A stretch of DNA of 64,000 nucleotides from Phoenix dactylifera (taxonomy: Eukaryota; Streptophyta; Magnoliopsida; Arecales; Arecaceae), in the NCBI RefSeq assembly GCF_009389715.1, contig NC_052409.1, positions 722,001 through 786,000 of the forward strand, written 5' to 3'. The stretch's first letter is position 1, and every line of letters starts with the position of its first letter. Shown piece after piece: positions 1 through 17,222 of this stretch. The notes beneath the pieces were generated by a model. It worked only from the letters and a program-made list of their open reading frames with translations, had not been told where the DNA came from and ran no database searches. The position numbers and the translations under genes are program-made.

Positions 1-1744
1 TTGTGGATTTGCTTGCACATATGCTGTCAGCAATTCACAACTTACCAATGCTTTTCCATAAATCTCTAAAAAGACATTATTGAATCTCTCAATATAAATG
101 CTGGTATATAAAAACATAGATACTATCTGCCAGTACTTCACATAATAGGACTCTGAATTTGTATGTAATAGCAAATTTGTACCGGAGACAGTTATTTTGA
201 ACTTTGGTCAATGGTACATCTTTTCTGATAAACTTTGTAAAGGAATCTATTTCGATGGAAGAACATAGGTGGAAGATGGTAAAGCCATGCTTTAGATTCT
301 TAACTGTTTAGAGGAAAGGCCAAACATGTGATGATATAATTAAATTCTTATTTTCTAAACAACTAACCTTCACCTGCTTACTGCTGTGTTTGATGTGAAG
401 AATTTCTTTATTCATTTTTAAGATTTATATTTAGCAACAAATTCCTGGCAATTTGCATAAATATCAAGTTTCTAGTCTTTGTTGAACTATATATGGTTAC
501 AAATAAGCCCATCCTCTGTTATATTAGTTCATTTAGTCTATCCTAAATTTTGTATGCATGTATTCCTGGTGATCATAAATGGCTGCAATGATACCAATTA
601 CATATGCAATAAGCTGTGTCCATCTTTCCAGTTTTTGCTCTCCATGTTACAATGCAACAAGTTTCCAGTTATTTAACAGTTAAGTAGAGTTCTTCTGGTT
701 TAGGAATTCATTTGTACAGTTGGTTTCTCTTTTGACAAGGAATTCTTGCATCCTGTATACCTGGATTGTATTATTCTTTGCATCTATTTTTCTTGCATAA
801 TTACTTTGAGGCTGCAGTGTATGAACCTAAAAGTTTGAGCAAGAGGAAAGAGCCATCTTGATCTTCTGGTGATATGATCTGATGTGACAACATTCAAAAT
901 AAGGTTGATCACACGATTTTGGCCACTTGCAACTTTTTGGGTGCTACTTTCTTAAATCTTTATGCATGTCCTGTGACTGGAATAACATTTAACATTTACA
1001 GTTATGTTTAGGCAGTTCAATCAAATTTTCCTGAAAATAAATGAGATGTATAGGAGAGTAGAACTTTTCATGGGAAGTCAGTTGACAATTGACAAGAGGA
1101 TAACTACCAAAGGTCGTCATCAAAGGAATATATAGTATATGATTAATTCATTGTGTTGTTGATTGTTGATAAGAAATCAAGACAGTTCTGTATATGTCTC
1201 TTCCAAGTATAAAATCACTCAAGTCCAATAGGATGCCTCTTCCAAGCATGATAATTGAATGTTAGCAGACTTTTGTTTATCTAAATCCCTGCAATGGATA
1301 TCAAATGAACTCGTTCAGGCAGGAACATATGAAAGAATTTTAGGAGTCAGTTCTGTATTAAAACTTGGAACAACTCTTCTAGGTGTGGCTCCTTGATAAA
1401 TTGTCAGATGATTTTTGATACGCAGCATCAGGGTTCTATATGTTTTGGTATAAAACTTGTTCCTGCACTGTGCTTTTGCTCTTATTTCTTATGCCACTTT
1501 GAAGTGTTTTGACCCAAGTTTATGCTCCTTTCATCAGGTCTCCTTTCTGCTGAACCCACTCTTGGCTTCTAAGTTTTGACAATGTTGAATTTGTGAAACC
1601 TAAGCTATGCTGGGAATCTTATTAATAATTCTGAATTTTATCTCCTTTTTTCCTTTTCTTCTGGTGTTACCAAAGTGCACATTGAAGTTTTAGATTAATT
1701 CACATGACATTCTGCCTTTAGCATATTCATTTTGGGAATTGCAG
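1..1744 (+). other. Intron sequence upstream of the first visible glutathione reductase exon
   Basis: This stretch ends in an AG acceptor at 1743-1744, directly before the first recognisable exon of the reductase gene. It is AT-rich and T-rich on the plus strand. I found no segment encoding the expected preceding part of the enzyme, the NADPH-binding region leading into the FATGR-type motif. It is therefore read as one long intron, with the earlier exons to the left of the window. A small exon could have been missed. Confidence 0.6.
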
Positions 1745-5612
<3,868 letters not shown>

Positions 5613-5835
5613 GGAGAATTTTCATCTCCAAAAGAAATTATAGCTTGCATTTCATTTGTCATGCAAAAATAATTTTACCCACAGATTGTTGTTAAAAACC
5701 CAGTTACTGGAGGTCCCACCAGTTTCCTACCTGTTTTACGAAACAGTTGAGATTGTTGTAAAAACATTCCAAAGGTTACAGGGTGAAATCTGCATTGTCA
5801 TCAAAAACTTAGTTGTAAGCTCGTCGCCCGTTACA

Positions 5836-6175
5836 TAGGTCGATGCTCGTGAAGGGCAGCAGTAAGGAGCCGAGACTTCATGGCCGGGGTGGAGCACTTG
5901 TGCCTCCCCACTGGTGCGAGGATGATGCTGCACCAGCCTGTGGTATGTGCTGCTGGGGTGCATGGAGGCCAAGAAGAGGCTGAGGAGGAGGGCAGGGTGC
6001 TGATGATAAGCTTCGGGGTGGGGTTCAAGTGCAACTGTTGCTTGTGGGAGATGCTGATCAGAGACATGGAGGCGCGGGACGACCGTATCCAAAGCTAAGC
6101 TGCCCTCCTCGATCCCTAGTCAACCCCTTCATTTATGGGTGGATCCATGACGACGACCAGGCTCTTCTTCTAGAG
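5836..6175 (+). pseudogene. Decayed C-terminal fragment of a 3-ketoacyl-CoA synthase (KCS)
   Basis: Several short blocks, spread over all three plus-strand frames, match the C-terminus of the very-long-chain fatty acid condensing enzyme family (FAE1/KCS). GVEHLCLPTG (from about 5884) resembles the GVEHFC motif with the conserved His. LWYVLLGCMEAKKRLRR (from 5938) resembles the LWYEL..MEAKGRV block. MISFGVGFKCN (from 6003) resembles the FGSGFKCNS block. LVNPFIYGWIHDDD (about 6117-6160) resembles the family terminus. The frame changes between blocks, and sequence between the GVEH and LWY blocks is missing, so this is a relic and not a gene. It begins right after the glutathione reductase 3' region and is much more GC-rich than its surroundings. 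Identification is by motif memory only. Confidence 0.7.
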
Positions 6176-6226
6176 TTCTATCTCCTTTCTTTGATGTTTT
6201 TGGGAGATAATATAGTTGTGTTCGTG

Positions 6227-6418
<192 letters not shown>

Positions 6419-6429
6419 GAAGCACTCAT

Positions 6430-6935
6430 CTTCTGGCCATCTAAAAATGAACTTTGATGGTAGTATGCTAGATGGCAGAGGTTGCACGGGAGTTGTATTT
6501 ATGATTAGGGAGCACGAGTCTAGGTTGATCGATCGCTGCAGAAGGGCGACGCACCTTCGAGACATCAATTCTTGGAGAGGAACTTAGGGTTGTATGGGAG
6601 GGAGTCTTCTATTCAAGGCGAGTATTAGAGGCTGCGAGCATCATCCTGCAAGGAGATCTAGTGGAGATGATAGGGCGAATTCTATAAAAGAGGTCGGAGG
6701 TGTTCAATCACCTATTTCTAGATGACAACCAAAGGCTGTTGAGGGAGTGTCAGGCTTTTCAGGTTGTATATATATTTTAGAAGGCGAACAGAGCTGCTGA
6801 TTGGGCCGCCTCTTTTACTGCTCACCATTCTGGAAAGATTTTCTGGACTCGTTTTGTATCTGTTCCTCCACCGCTGTAGAGTATCCTAAGTCAGATGACA
6901 GTGCTAGTACAAAACTAGTGTGAGCAGATGTACCA
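6430..6935 (+). mobile_element. 5'-truncated LINE: RNase H domain and 3' end, decayed
   Basis: The translation gives blocks of the plant LINE-type RNase H domain (RVT_3 family). [14 protein letters not shown] carries the first catalytic Asp region, followed after a frameshift by WEGVFYSRRVLEA with the Glu-helix. After a stop comes KANRAADWAASFTAHHSGK, the terminal Asp-containing helix. At least one frameshift and two in-frame stops separate the blocks. The piece directly abuts the AT microsatellite. The AATAATAATAATAA tract near 6940 may mark its 3' tail. The same domain recurs at 55.7, 61.5 and 63.6 kb on the same strand. Confidence 0.75.
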
Positions 6936-9076
6936 AAATAATAATAATAATTTACTATTTGATCTATTAATAAAAAACACAAAAATATTAAGTCGCTCTT
7001 CTATCGGTTGGCTTGGCGGGGAGTGGAAGAAACACGGGTATTGCTGTGGTGTTGGTAAGAGCCGGTCGCGTCGTATCAGGTTCGACACCACGAGGATGGG
7101 TTGGGCCCTCAGCCTCGTGGGTTGCCCCCTCAGTTTTCAACTTTTGCAACTAACATTAGCATGTGGGAGTGCGTGTTCTTAGGCTAGACTTCTTTGAGCA
7201 TTGTTGGCCCTTTATTTTTGTTCTTCGTGACGTCCTAAATGTCACTTGATAGATCCATCATAGATCTAGAGTAAAACGAACCCATGTAACAAATTAATCC
7301 AAGGTGAAAGGAATCCATCTAATAATTTTAATGAATCCGGCTGATTTTACTCTACATTTATGGTGGATGTAGTCCGCCAAATAATTTCTTCTTCTTAAGT
7401 TATGGAGATTGCCTCGTCTTTATTGATCACAATAGGATTGATTGTGACATTGAAAAGTGAAATAAGGTACGAGAGCCACATAGCCGTACATAAGTATAAC
7501 GCTGGAGCATTTTTAGGTGCTCGATCATCCAACTTTAAAGATAGAAGGTCATGGGTGTCAAAAATGTACTTAAAAATTCTAATAAAATAAATAAATAAAA
7601 ACCATGTTATATTCCTAATCGATTGCAAAGGGGCACCATTACTACTGTGCTGTTAATTGATGTTTAACGCCGGGAAGAGTTGGCTAAGGTCCTATTTATG
7701 CAACATGGATAAATATAATTTCATGCACAAACGGTAACTAAGTAAGAAATAATTTAGGAGAGAATTAAGAGACGCTGTTTTGAAGGTAGAGTCTTTAATT
7801 TGGGTTTCAACCTCGTAATTAAAGACGGAAAGGGAGAGGGGACGATGAAGGAAATGTAAAATGCTAACTTTTTTTTTTTTTTGCGTTATTGTAAACCCTC
7901 CTGCATCCCCACTTTAATTTAGGGTACAGGACTCAAGATTAGATGGTCCCAAAAAAAGGACCAACTCTCTCAGGCCCCAAAACATTAATCTTGCATCGCA
8001 ACTCTCGTCTTACAGCTTGCTCGGGCACATTAGAGTTCCTCCCCAACAGTAGAGAAAAATTACAGGAACATCTCTTTGAGTTTGAATAAGAAACACTCCG
8101 GCCTCAAGTTTTTTAAAATTTCAATTAGATTGGATAACTAAATTTTTTGTTGCAATATGGCCCAACCATTTGTCTCCACGAGGAGCAGTTATCACACGAT
8201 CGTTACGTAATAACATAACAGTGTAAAGGCACCATAATTGTTCCTAATTTATTGGCTTAGATCTGACATCACAATCCTCCATCACATATCATTGTAACTT
8301 CTTGTTGTTTAATGAAAAGTTCAACGTAACACAAAAAGGTATTCTTTTATTCTTCAACACTTGTTATAAGAATTGCTACTATATATTATGAATTCTCCAC
8401 GTATTGTGTGATGAAGATGAAATTGAACTTTGGATGGTGAAGATGGAATTTTTTAATTCCTTGTTACCTATATATTGAAGAGTTGATCTAGACTTCTTCC
8501 AATAATTAGACATACTTTTCTGCCTAGCAATTAAAGACCCTTGACTTGTCAAGTAGTGCATAAAAAAAAATTTATTTCATATAATTATAGTGCACAATAA
8601 AATAAAAATAGTCGAAAGTTATAAAATAAAATAGTTATTTAAGAAAATTATAAACTATAGCAGTAACTATTTAGTTTTATAGGATTAGTTTTATGAATTC
8701 TGATTTTTTCAAATAGTGCTATTTTAGTGATGTTTGTTATTTGATGGCATCAGAACAAACAAAATAGAATACTTTTAGAGATGAACAATTAAGTAAATTT
8801 AAATTACTAAATTAATGAAAAAGAGAGAGGGGGTGTTATTGCTTGTCCAGGTGGAAATGAGATGATTATAAAGCAAGAATGGGCTTGAAGGATGGAAGGA
8901 GAGACATTGTTTCCCACGTGGACCATATTTTTAGTGTCCTCGGTGTAGAGGAAGTGAATCTCTTATTCTTACTAAACTCTTCTTTTTTGAGATTTTATCT
9001 CGAGATATGCATAATTAATGTTTAGATCAAAAAAATAAAAGTGTAATGCTTTCCATTAACTAGAAATAACTGTCTC
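6936..9076. other. Gene-free AT-rich intergenic DNA
   Basis: No coding region, RNA gene or clear transposon end was recognised. The part from about 8570 to 8830 is especially AT-rich. Only short, unconserved open frames occur on either strand. Confidence 0.6.
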
Positions 9077-9274
<198 letters not shown>

Positions 9275-9619
9275 GTCAGATAACATATTTAGCATTAATA
9301 CCTTGTAAAAAGAGATAACAATTTTAAACTAATAATAGAGTATCCAAATTGACGGTCCAATATATTGAACAGGCTTATACAACAAAAATACCTGGTAACC
9401 AATATTCATATATTTTTATGGTCTCTATGCATCAAACCATTACAAAAATGAACAAATGCAATTGTACTTGTATGGTAAAATGCATGATACGACGCATAAT
9501 TTGAAAAATCATTGTGATAGGGAGTTGGAAAGGTGAAACTCAGCGCCTTGTGCCACCAGAGCACGACTTGTTTTAATTTTCGTGTGGGGACTGGGCTTTT
9601 CTCGAACGCTTGGTGAGTG

Positions 9620-10870
9620 AAGGAGATGGGTGATCAAAGCACTGGAACTATAAAGGCGGCTTTGGCAAATGAGGATCGACGGGCTGGATCGGCTAAATGG
9701 CCGATTGGTAGTGAGGATCGGCCACTCCCGAGGAGTGCTAAGACCAACTCTTCATGATCGACGGTGGCACAAGCACCCCTCAGCAGCCAACATGGACCAA
9801 CTATAGGATATCTAAAGAGGAGCTCGAGAACCTCCAAGGACACTTCACGGAGGTCCTCGAGCTACCATCGGAAGGAGTGGAAAAGTCTAGGAGAGCATGG
9901 AGCTCGACAACAGTGATTGTGCGTAGCCTAGGCCAACAAATATCGGTGGAGTGGATTGTCCAGGAGCTGTGATTTGAGGAAAAGTTAGACTACAGCATCA
10001 AATCTTTTCCGATGGCGGAGGAACACCACACCTTCCACTTTAAGAATGAAGATGATCGGAACTCGGCATTGGACAACAGCTCGTGGTTGGTGGCGGGCTA
10101 GCTGCTGGCCATAGAGAAATGGATGTCAGACTTCATTCCGAGTGTCAACTCGGTGAACCGAGTCATTGTTTGGATCTATCTTCTGTGCCTCCCTAGAGTA
10201 CCATGAGAGGGACTCGATCCTAGATATCGTGGCAGTAGCTAGCCGGCCGCTAGCCCTAGACGGCTTCACAGACCAACTACAAAAACTCGATTATGTCAAG
10301 ATTAAAGTGGAAATCAGTGCCCTAAACCCCCTCGAGCCAGGGTTCTTCATCAAGGGGCATCATAGAAGTTATGGAAGGCATTTGTCTACAAGAATTTGTT
10401 GGCATTTTGCTGCATCTGCATCTGGATCGGACACTTGGAAAGTGAATATCGGTACCCCTCCCCCGTGCGGAGGAATCAGGAGTTAGGGCTTCTTTGGTGC
10501 CTATGGTGGTGGAGACTCCTTTGTAGACCCTAAACCAACCGATGAAGGATGGGGACGATGGGGATCATCGCCCAGTCTTTGGTCTTTGGCTGGCCACTAA
10601 CCGAATCTGGCAGTCAAGGGTAGCCAAGGTAGGGACCGGCCGAAGAAGATGACCGAGTCAACCCCCGAGTCGGCCTCGAGGTTGACATTCTTCCAATCCA
10701 GCCCGAGTTCCCCCAGAAACACGTCGAGTTTGCTCGAATCTCCACCAGACTCGGACAGGTGGCAGAAAACCACTGAGGTAGCTCGAAGAAGATCACCGGA
10801 GAAGGATGTTCTAGCTAGCGTCTCGGGGGCTTCCGTTGAAGAGGTGAGTCAAATCAGTTAGGGGAGCAAG
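9620..10870 (+). mobile_element. Decayed LINE ORF1 (DUF4283-type nucleic-acid-binding protein)
   Basis: Segments resemble the ORF1 protein of plant L1-type LINEs. An N-terminal linker (YRISKEELENLQGHFTEVLE, about 9801-9860) leads into the DUF4283 domain. Recognisable blocks are SFPMAEEHHTFHFKNEDDR, LLAIEKWMSDFIPSVNSVNR and, after a frameshift near 10165, SRPLALDGFTDQLQKLDY and LNPLEPGFFIKG. A degenerate zinc-knuckle-like stretch follows near 10400-10460. In-frame stops at about 9970 and 10099 and the frameshift show it is dead. No matching reverse transcriptase follows, so the copy is incomplete. The region is clearly more GC-rich than its flanks, which fits a transposed origin. Confidence 0.7.
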
Positions 10871-13700
10871 TCTAGCCCGGTTCCGGGATGTATTGCGGAT
10901 CGGGCCCAAGTTGAGGGCCTATAACACTGGGCTACTAGACCTCGGGATATCTTACTTCTTTGGGATATCTGCTGTTGGAAAGTTTTGTTTATCAATTTAA
11001 ATTTTGTATGTATTTACAAATTACCATGGGAACATTTACCCTTATTAGTTCTTGAGTTCCCAAATATTATTGTCTCATCTTTGATACATTGTACCAAGGC
11101 TATTGCTTTGCTACTGGCATCACAGTTTTATATATAACCAAATGTAGGAACAACCATTGGCTATTGCTTTGCTACCACGTATTAGAGTATAAGGTCACAT
11201 TTCATTTAAATGTCTTGTGATATACAAGACATGAGGATAGCTATTTTAATGGCCACATTCGCAGTCACACTCTTTGGCACCAATTAGCCATCACATGACA
11301 TGGCTTTCCCACTCAAAACCTAAATGACGTTACACGACACCACAAAACCTAAAGGAAGTCAACCCAAAAATATAAATGCTCCTTCAGGAACCCACAACCA
11401 TTCTCAATGTAGACATTTATAACTTTATAAGTCAATAATGAGGGAAATATCTTACTTCCTACGTCTTATCTCAAAAAAATATATATTAATAAGAATAATG
11501 CTAAATTTCACGAAAATCTTATCCACCCATTTTTCAAGAGAAAACTTTTGTTTGATTTATTAGTACCTTGTATTGATATAAATCTTAAGTGAAAAACACA
11601 GTAGGAAAGTCGACATTCTCTGAGTAACTTTATTTTTTTCTATTGAGATTTTTGCGTTACACAGTCATTACTCTATAAATAATTTTGTACATTTAAAGAT
11701 AATTATATATTAATTTCTGGAAGGCCATGTTCATAGTCTTATCGGTTTTTTTGGCTCTTGATCTCTTTTTATTTTTCTTCTTTTAATAATTTTTTCTTTT
11801 TTAAAATTTTCCCCTGTACATGCCGTGCTGGATGCCCCAATCTCAGAAGAAAATGATGATGAGAGCATCTTTTAATATTTCAATCTAAATAATTTATGCA
11901 ATGCTTTTTTTCTTAGTTATTTTCTGGCTTTTAATTATTTTTTAATGAAAATATCACACGACGAAGGATACCAATTATTTTAATTTTCATGCGGGAGAGT
12001 TTTTTTTGGGAGGACCAGAAATCTACTCTTTCATCTTCTCGTCATATATATTTTTTTTCTGATTTTTTTTCGATATTTATGCAACCACTGTATAAAAAAA
12101 AAAACCAATTCCTCGGGAAAAGCTATCGTCCGAACGCCCGCATAGATATCTTTGTGGAGGCTTCCACGAAAGCGACCGTTATGCGCCGACGGCGTGAACG
12201 AGTGAATGCGATGGATTCACGTGATCCAGATGGGTGGCAGAGATTGTCCCGCATAGAAAGTTGCACGAGACAACTCCACCTCAAGATCAAGCATACACGT
12301 GGCTGATCTCGTGATCGTCGGAGGCACATCGTGATCCGATGCGCGCACAACCGTCCAAAGATTCCCCATCGTCCTTCTCCAGCCTCCACATCGCCTTCAA
12401 CTTTCGGCCAAAAATTACTTCTTTGCCCCGCACTTGACCTCTGCGGTAATTTTCTTTCGTGGGCCCTTTCCTAATCCAGATAGCTTTATTTATCTTCATC
12501 CCGCTTTTTTGCTAAAACTTCATCCCGCTTTGCTAAGATTTTTTTCTTTCTTGTGTTTCTTTGTCAAGATTTTTCCTTCCTTAACCAAATTGACTTGAAG
12601 TTGAAGTTGAATATGACCCGACGTTATTGAAGATGATTCATTAATAGTGTTAGATGGCTTTCCAATCACTCAACTACTGAGACTAGTTTCCATCTATTGC
12701 TACGGAATTGCGGAAAAATGATTGCTTGTCCACTGTATTATAAAGGAACACATATTTATAGGCTGATAGTACGGCTGATCGAATGGTCAAATATATAGAT
12801 CATACAGGAACCACTCTCTGAACTATTGCATATTTTATTTTCTGATTCGCAGAGATATATTTTTTGCTAGATTGACACAATAATTAGTACAATTCCACCC
12901 AAATTAATGATCTTGCACCATTGTTGGATGGACAGTAAATACCGTGAGTGTCACATTTTTGATGTTTCCATACAGAAGATGCGTCTAAGATGAAAAAGCC
13001 TTGATACATAGCATGCCGTGCCGTATAGCTCTGGACTTAGAATGGCAGCACTAGCATTGTAATTCATCAAGAAAATATATAATGCATCTGCACTAATAAG
13101 CAAACTATATTATTTTTGATGACCAAAAAAATCCAATGCTACGTACATAAGCAAACAATATTATTTATGTTTGGTCCTAGATTTTGCACCCATACCACAT
13201 ATCTGGCCAGAAATCACTTGCCATATGATTGGAACCATGCATTTAGAGCAATCTGCAGGTCTAATGGTGGCAGCCCACCACTTATGCTGCAAGTCAAAGT
13301 GCTGCAGCAATAGTTTCGTCCTGCGCCCGAATCAACCATGTATCGAGAAAATTGGATGGTTTAGGAAACAATTTGAGACAAGTCTCTAGACCCAACCTGA
13401 CCCGAGTGGACCCACTTCTGCGATACTAGACCACAATAACTCGGCTCCAAACTAGAATGACAGAATGACAGAAATACCCTCTCCAATATCCGTCGGAAAA
13501 AGAATTCCAAAATATTCGTTTCGTGTTTTTTTGTGTTTGTTTGCTTTTCCTTTTGCATATAAAACAAGCGGAAGACGGTTGATCCAAAAGCATACGCAAC
13601 TACGACTGCTCCATCAACAAGGCAAGGGCATTCCGGTATTTTCGCTTCTTTCCCACCATGGCAATCTAGATATTTTTTGGCACGTATAGGGGCATTCTTT
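10871..13700. other. Gene-free intergenic DNA
   Basis: AT-rich up to about 12110 with poly-T stretches. A GC-richer patch of about 300 bases follows at 12120-12420, then AT-rich DNA again. No conserved coding sequence was recognised in the patch on either strand, and its short open frames have no family resemblance. Confidence 0.55.
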
Positions 13701-13713
13701 CAATGCAACCCAC

Positions 13714-13720
13714 TATAAAT
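13714..13720 (+). promoter_or_regulatory. Candidate TATA box of the small gene at 14068
   Basis: A TATAAAT element within CACTATAAATATG. It is followed by a long CT-rich stretch (about 13735-13880), typical of plant transcription starts and leaders. A start about 30 bases downstream would give a leader of roughly 320 bases. The gene assignment is inferred from position. Confidence 0.45.
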
Positions 13721-14067
13721 ATGTTCCCCGGCTTCTCTCACCACCAAATCCCAAATCCCAAATCCCACGGCCTCATCTTCCCCCCCTCTCTTACCCCCCG
13801 CCCCGCCTCTTTCTTTCGTCTCTTCGCTTACTCTTTCTTCCTTTTCTTCTTCTTCTCTTTTTCTCTTTAATCCTCTCGAATTCCTCCCGTCCCCTCGCCG
13901 GATTCCGGCCGAGGGTGCCGTCCGTACAGCCATTTTCCGGCGAGATCGCCGGAATCCGGGCAATCTCTCTCGATCGTCCACCTATGTATTATTAACCTCG
14001 TAAATTGTTTCCTCTGCCCATTGTGCCCCTGGTTACGGTATCTGACGTGGCGGGAGCTGGGGTCGCG

Positions 14068-14430
14068 ATGTCGAGCCACGCGCGCGAGGTGATAGCGACG
14101 TCCAGGAAGCGGAAGGACAGGGGCGGCTCCGCCGCGCCGACGGCAGGGAAAGCCGAGCCGGCCGGGGGCGGCACGCCGCCGGCGGGGAACCAGCTTCTGG
14201 CCGGATACCTGGCCCACGAGTTCCTCACCCGGGGGACGCTCTTCGGACAGCGGTGGGACCCGGCGGGCCGGTCCGACCTTGTGGAGAGCAAGAACCCGGA
14301 CCCGGCCCGGGCGGGCGAGCCGGGCCCGGTGAAGGCGTACGCGGAGGTGGCGTGCCTGCTGAAGGCGGAAGGGGCCCATATCCCGGGAGTCGTCAATCCC
14401 ACCCAGCTGGCTCAGTGGCTCCAGATGTGA
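14068..14430 (+). CDS. Small conserved plant protein of unknown function (EDA6-like), 120 residues
   Basis: An intronless frame on the plus strand, GC-rich and preceded by a TATA box and a pyrimidine-rich leader. The N-terminus is basic (SRKRKDR), then Gly/Ala/Pro-rich and probably disordered. Two blocks look conserved across plants: NQLLAGYLAHEFLTRGTLFG in the middle and GAHIPGVVNPTQLAQWLQM at the C-terminus. The pattern resembles proteins annotated in plants as embryo sac development arrest 6; that name comes from memory and says nothing certain about function. I chose the ATG at 14068 because MSSHAREV starts the family-like region; an in-frame ATG at 14005 would add 21 residues. There is no signal peptide or membrane segment. 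A GGGC repeat follows the stop. The long opposite-strand frame here is a by-product of high GC. Confidence 0.75.
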   Translation: MSSHAREVIATSRKRKDRGGSAAPTAGKAEPAGGGTPPAGNQLLAGYLAHEFLTRGTLFGQRWDPAGRSDLVESKNPDPARAGEPGPVKAYAEVACLLKAEGAHIPGVVNPTQLAQWLQM

Positions 14431-15843
14431 GCGGGCGGGCGGGCGGGCGGGCGGGTAGCGGCCAACCATTCCTCTCTTTCTTCTTCTTTGTTTTCGTGAA
14501 CTCTTCTCAAAAGAATGGAATGGAAGAGAAGTAAAGAAAAAGGGGGAGGGAAATCCCCTTTCTCCCTTCCCCCTCTCTTTGTGCCAGCGTGCATGAGTCG
14601 TGAGGGCACCAAAGCAAAGCTAGCAAAAGATCTCGGGGGCCTAAAAATCAGGGAAGAAAGTGGATTTTTTTGTTTTATTTTGTCTTCTTTATTTTTTTTC
14701 CTTTATTTGGAAACTAGATCAATGACTTTTGCTGTAAGATGAATTGATGAGTTCATGTCGGTTTTTTTGTTGTTGTTATTGTTAAGCATATATATATTTA
14801 TATCTCTATGTGGGGTGTGTTGTGTTTCTCTGGTTTCATCTTGCCTTCTCCGTTCTGGCTTTTCGTTGCAAGATATTTAGATAAAGACCCGAAGCTTATG
14901 AGAACGTAGTGACCCGGAAAGATGAATAGAACCGAACTAGCAACAAGAATTGCCAAATGAGCTGAAGGAAACAGAAGGCAATGGAGAAACAAGGGTGAGG
15001 GCGTTTCTTCCTCCCATGCACATGCACGTGCTCATGAGTAGACGTTGATGCATGGGAGCGACCTCCAAGAATTCGGTTGCTTGGAGACTTATAGAAAGAG
15101 TTGCGACTTGCCTGGGCTATTTGAAAAAATAATAATAATAAAAAAGAAGGAAGAAAGTGTCCTTTATGTTCTACGTTTGTGGTATGAAGATTTCTATTGG
15201 ATGGAGACTTGGAGTTGGTCTTTGGTAATGGAGAAAGAGTGAGGATCCAATGGGTTGACAAGGAACCAGGCTTAGCCGCTTAAGAGAAAAATGAGGTATG
15301 TTTTTAAGCTGTTTAAAGGATGCAGGAGAGCGATGAGTCCGTGCATGGACTCGTGTGATGATTCAGCTGAAGAAGGGTTTTTTTTTTTTCCATTTGAGTC
15401 AATTGGTAGCGAATACGTTGGAAATGATAGAATAGAGAAGGTCCTAATGAGATTACAAAGGGAGCTGTAGTTTAATGAGGCAACGGCCCTCCAGGATGGC
15501 AAACTACGTAGACAAGAGGAGCACTTGTTTTGTCGTCTTTAATACTGGAGGCTTGGAAGTTGGAAGACAGGGATCTAGACAAGGTGCACCTTTCACACTT
15601 TAATTCCTCTGACCTTATTTTAACTGAGCTTGATCGCCGAGAAACTGGGTTGGCTGATCAAAAAAGCACTACCATGACAGCATTGGGCATTGACATTTAA
15701 ATTACCTACGTTTTAACGTTGATTTTGCAACTCAAGCGAGTTTTACAGGCTTTTTGGTTTCGAAGGGCATGATGTGGGTTTCAAAAGCCTTCCCCATATA
15801 ACATTGATTGCAGGCCAATCCTCATGCCTCCTGTTTTTTTCTT

Positions 15844-15878
<35 letters not shown>

Positions 15879-17222
15879 TGGGGGATCCATGTTCAGTATA
15901 ATCACCAAGATTCAATTTTTTTAGGATACATTAATTCAACCAGAAACCTCTGGTTGCTAAGTAAAAGCGTGTGATTACTAGGACAAGTTCTCATCTGCTG
16001 CCTTTTTGCAATCTTACCTTCACAGAGGAGTTTTGTACGGTCCCAGCATAGAAGAGTTGAGCACAATGCTCGACTCCTCAATACTAAACTATCGAGATTC
16101 TGTTATTAACGAAGGCATCAGGTATGGTCATTGGAAGACTGATATGAACTTGACAAGGCAAGATCAAGAATTCTATAGAGATAGCATGGCATATTAGAGG
16201 GATCAAATAGTCTGTCAAAACTGCAAGCTATCTCAAGTCTGGGGCTCTAAGATGACCCGAAAACCACCTTAAGTTTGGAACGCCACCCGGCCGGTCTGAA
16301 ATCCTGTGGACAAGAGTCGCTTGGAGATGATCACCATTGGACGTGCCAATTTTGCCTGCCGGTGCCAATCCGACCATCACCGGCAAGGGGTTTAGAGAAG
16401 AGTTCCCATACACAAGCCTTAGGGCTTTGGTTTTGGTATTCGTCCAGCGTAAACATAAACAATGGAAGATAAAGAAGCGATAAGATTTTTCTTTTTTGGT
16501 TTTGGTTTTGGCATCTCCATGAGCATCAAATTAAAGTTGATGTAGGGAAGCGATAAGATTCTTTTTCAGAAAAGCATTTATTCTCATTTACACGCAAAAT
16601 GCAATAAGCATGGTTCAAGAAAACTTTAATTCGTTCCAACCAAAATCATGTAGAAACTCTCAACAATTTAAAATTATGCTATAAGAAAAGGAAAGAAAAT
16701 ATTGGGAAAATATTGGATGTCAAAGTCATATAATACAGACTTCGGAGATGAAGACCGAGTAATTTGAACATGCCATTCACAATCTTGCCGTGTATTATAA
16801 TTGCGTGCCACCATATTGATTTTCTCATTTTTGACAGAGTGGATACTTTGGTAACATTCATGCATACAGAAAATGTATTGAAAATGAAATGTATACTTAA
16901 CAGTCAAATGCAGAACAAAGCAACACACAGATAATATAAGCTCACATGTCATAAGCGGATATGCAAACCCAACCCAAATATCACATTGAAACAGAACAAG
17001 CAATATGTGTTCTCGTTGTCTATAAAGCACAGAAATAATCATGGATTTTCCTCCTTTTTTCTTCTTTTTTTTGCGTTTGACAAAGCAGCAAGGCAAGCCC
17101 ACTAAATTTACTGATAAGTGAATGATAGGGTTCTCACTAACCCAGCTTGAGGAACCAGTCGAAGCATGGTGAGAGAAGCTGCTAGCAAGCACCCAACCAA
17201 TAGCAATTCTCTTATAAGGTCG
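14431..17222. other. Intergenic DNA, no gene recognised
   Basis: Contains the 3' region of the small gene, a GA microsatellite at 15847-15875, and the probable 3' untranslated region of the minus-strand PMP22 gene at its right edge. A GC-rich patch near 16270-16420 may be an old repeat fragment, but I could not assign it. No coding region could be supported. Confidence 0.55.

Noticed and set aside
13867..14469. A 200-codon frame on the minus strand opposite the small gene
   Set aside because: GC-rich antisense shadow. The plus-strand frame has conserved-looking blocks and a promoter-like upstream region; the minus frame is Arg/Pro-rich without motifs.
15325..15372. Possible hammerhead ribozyme core (GATGAGTCC, loop, GGACTC)
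   Set aside because: The stem II hairpin is present, but the CTGATGA core is imperfect and the required GAAA after stem II reads GTGT.
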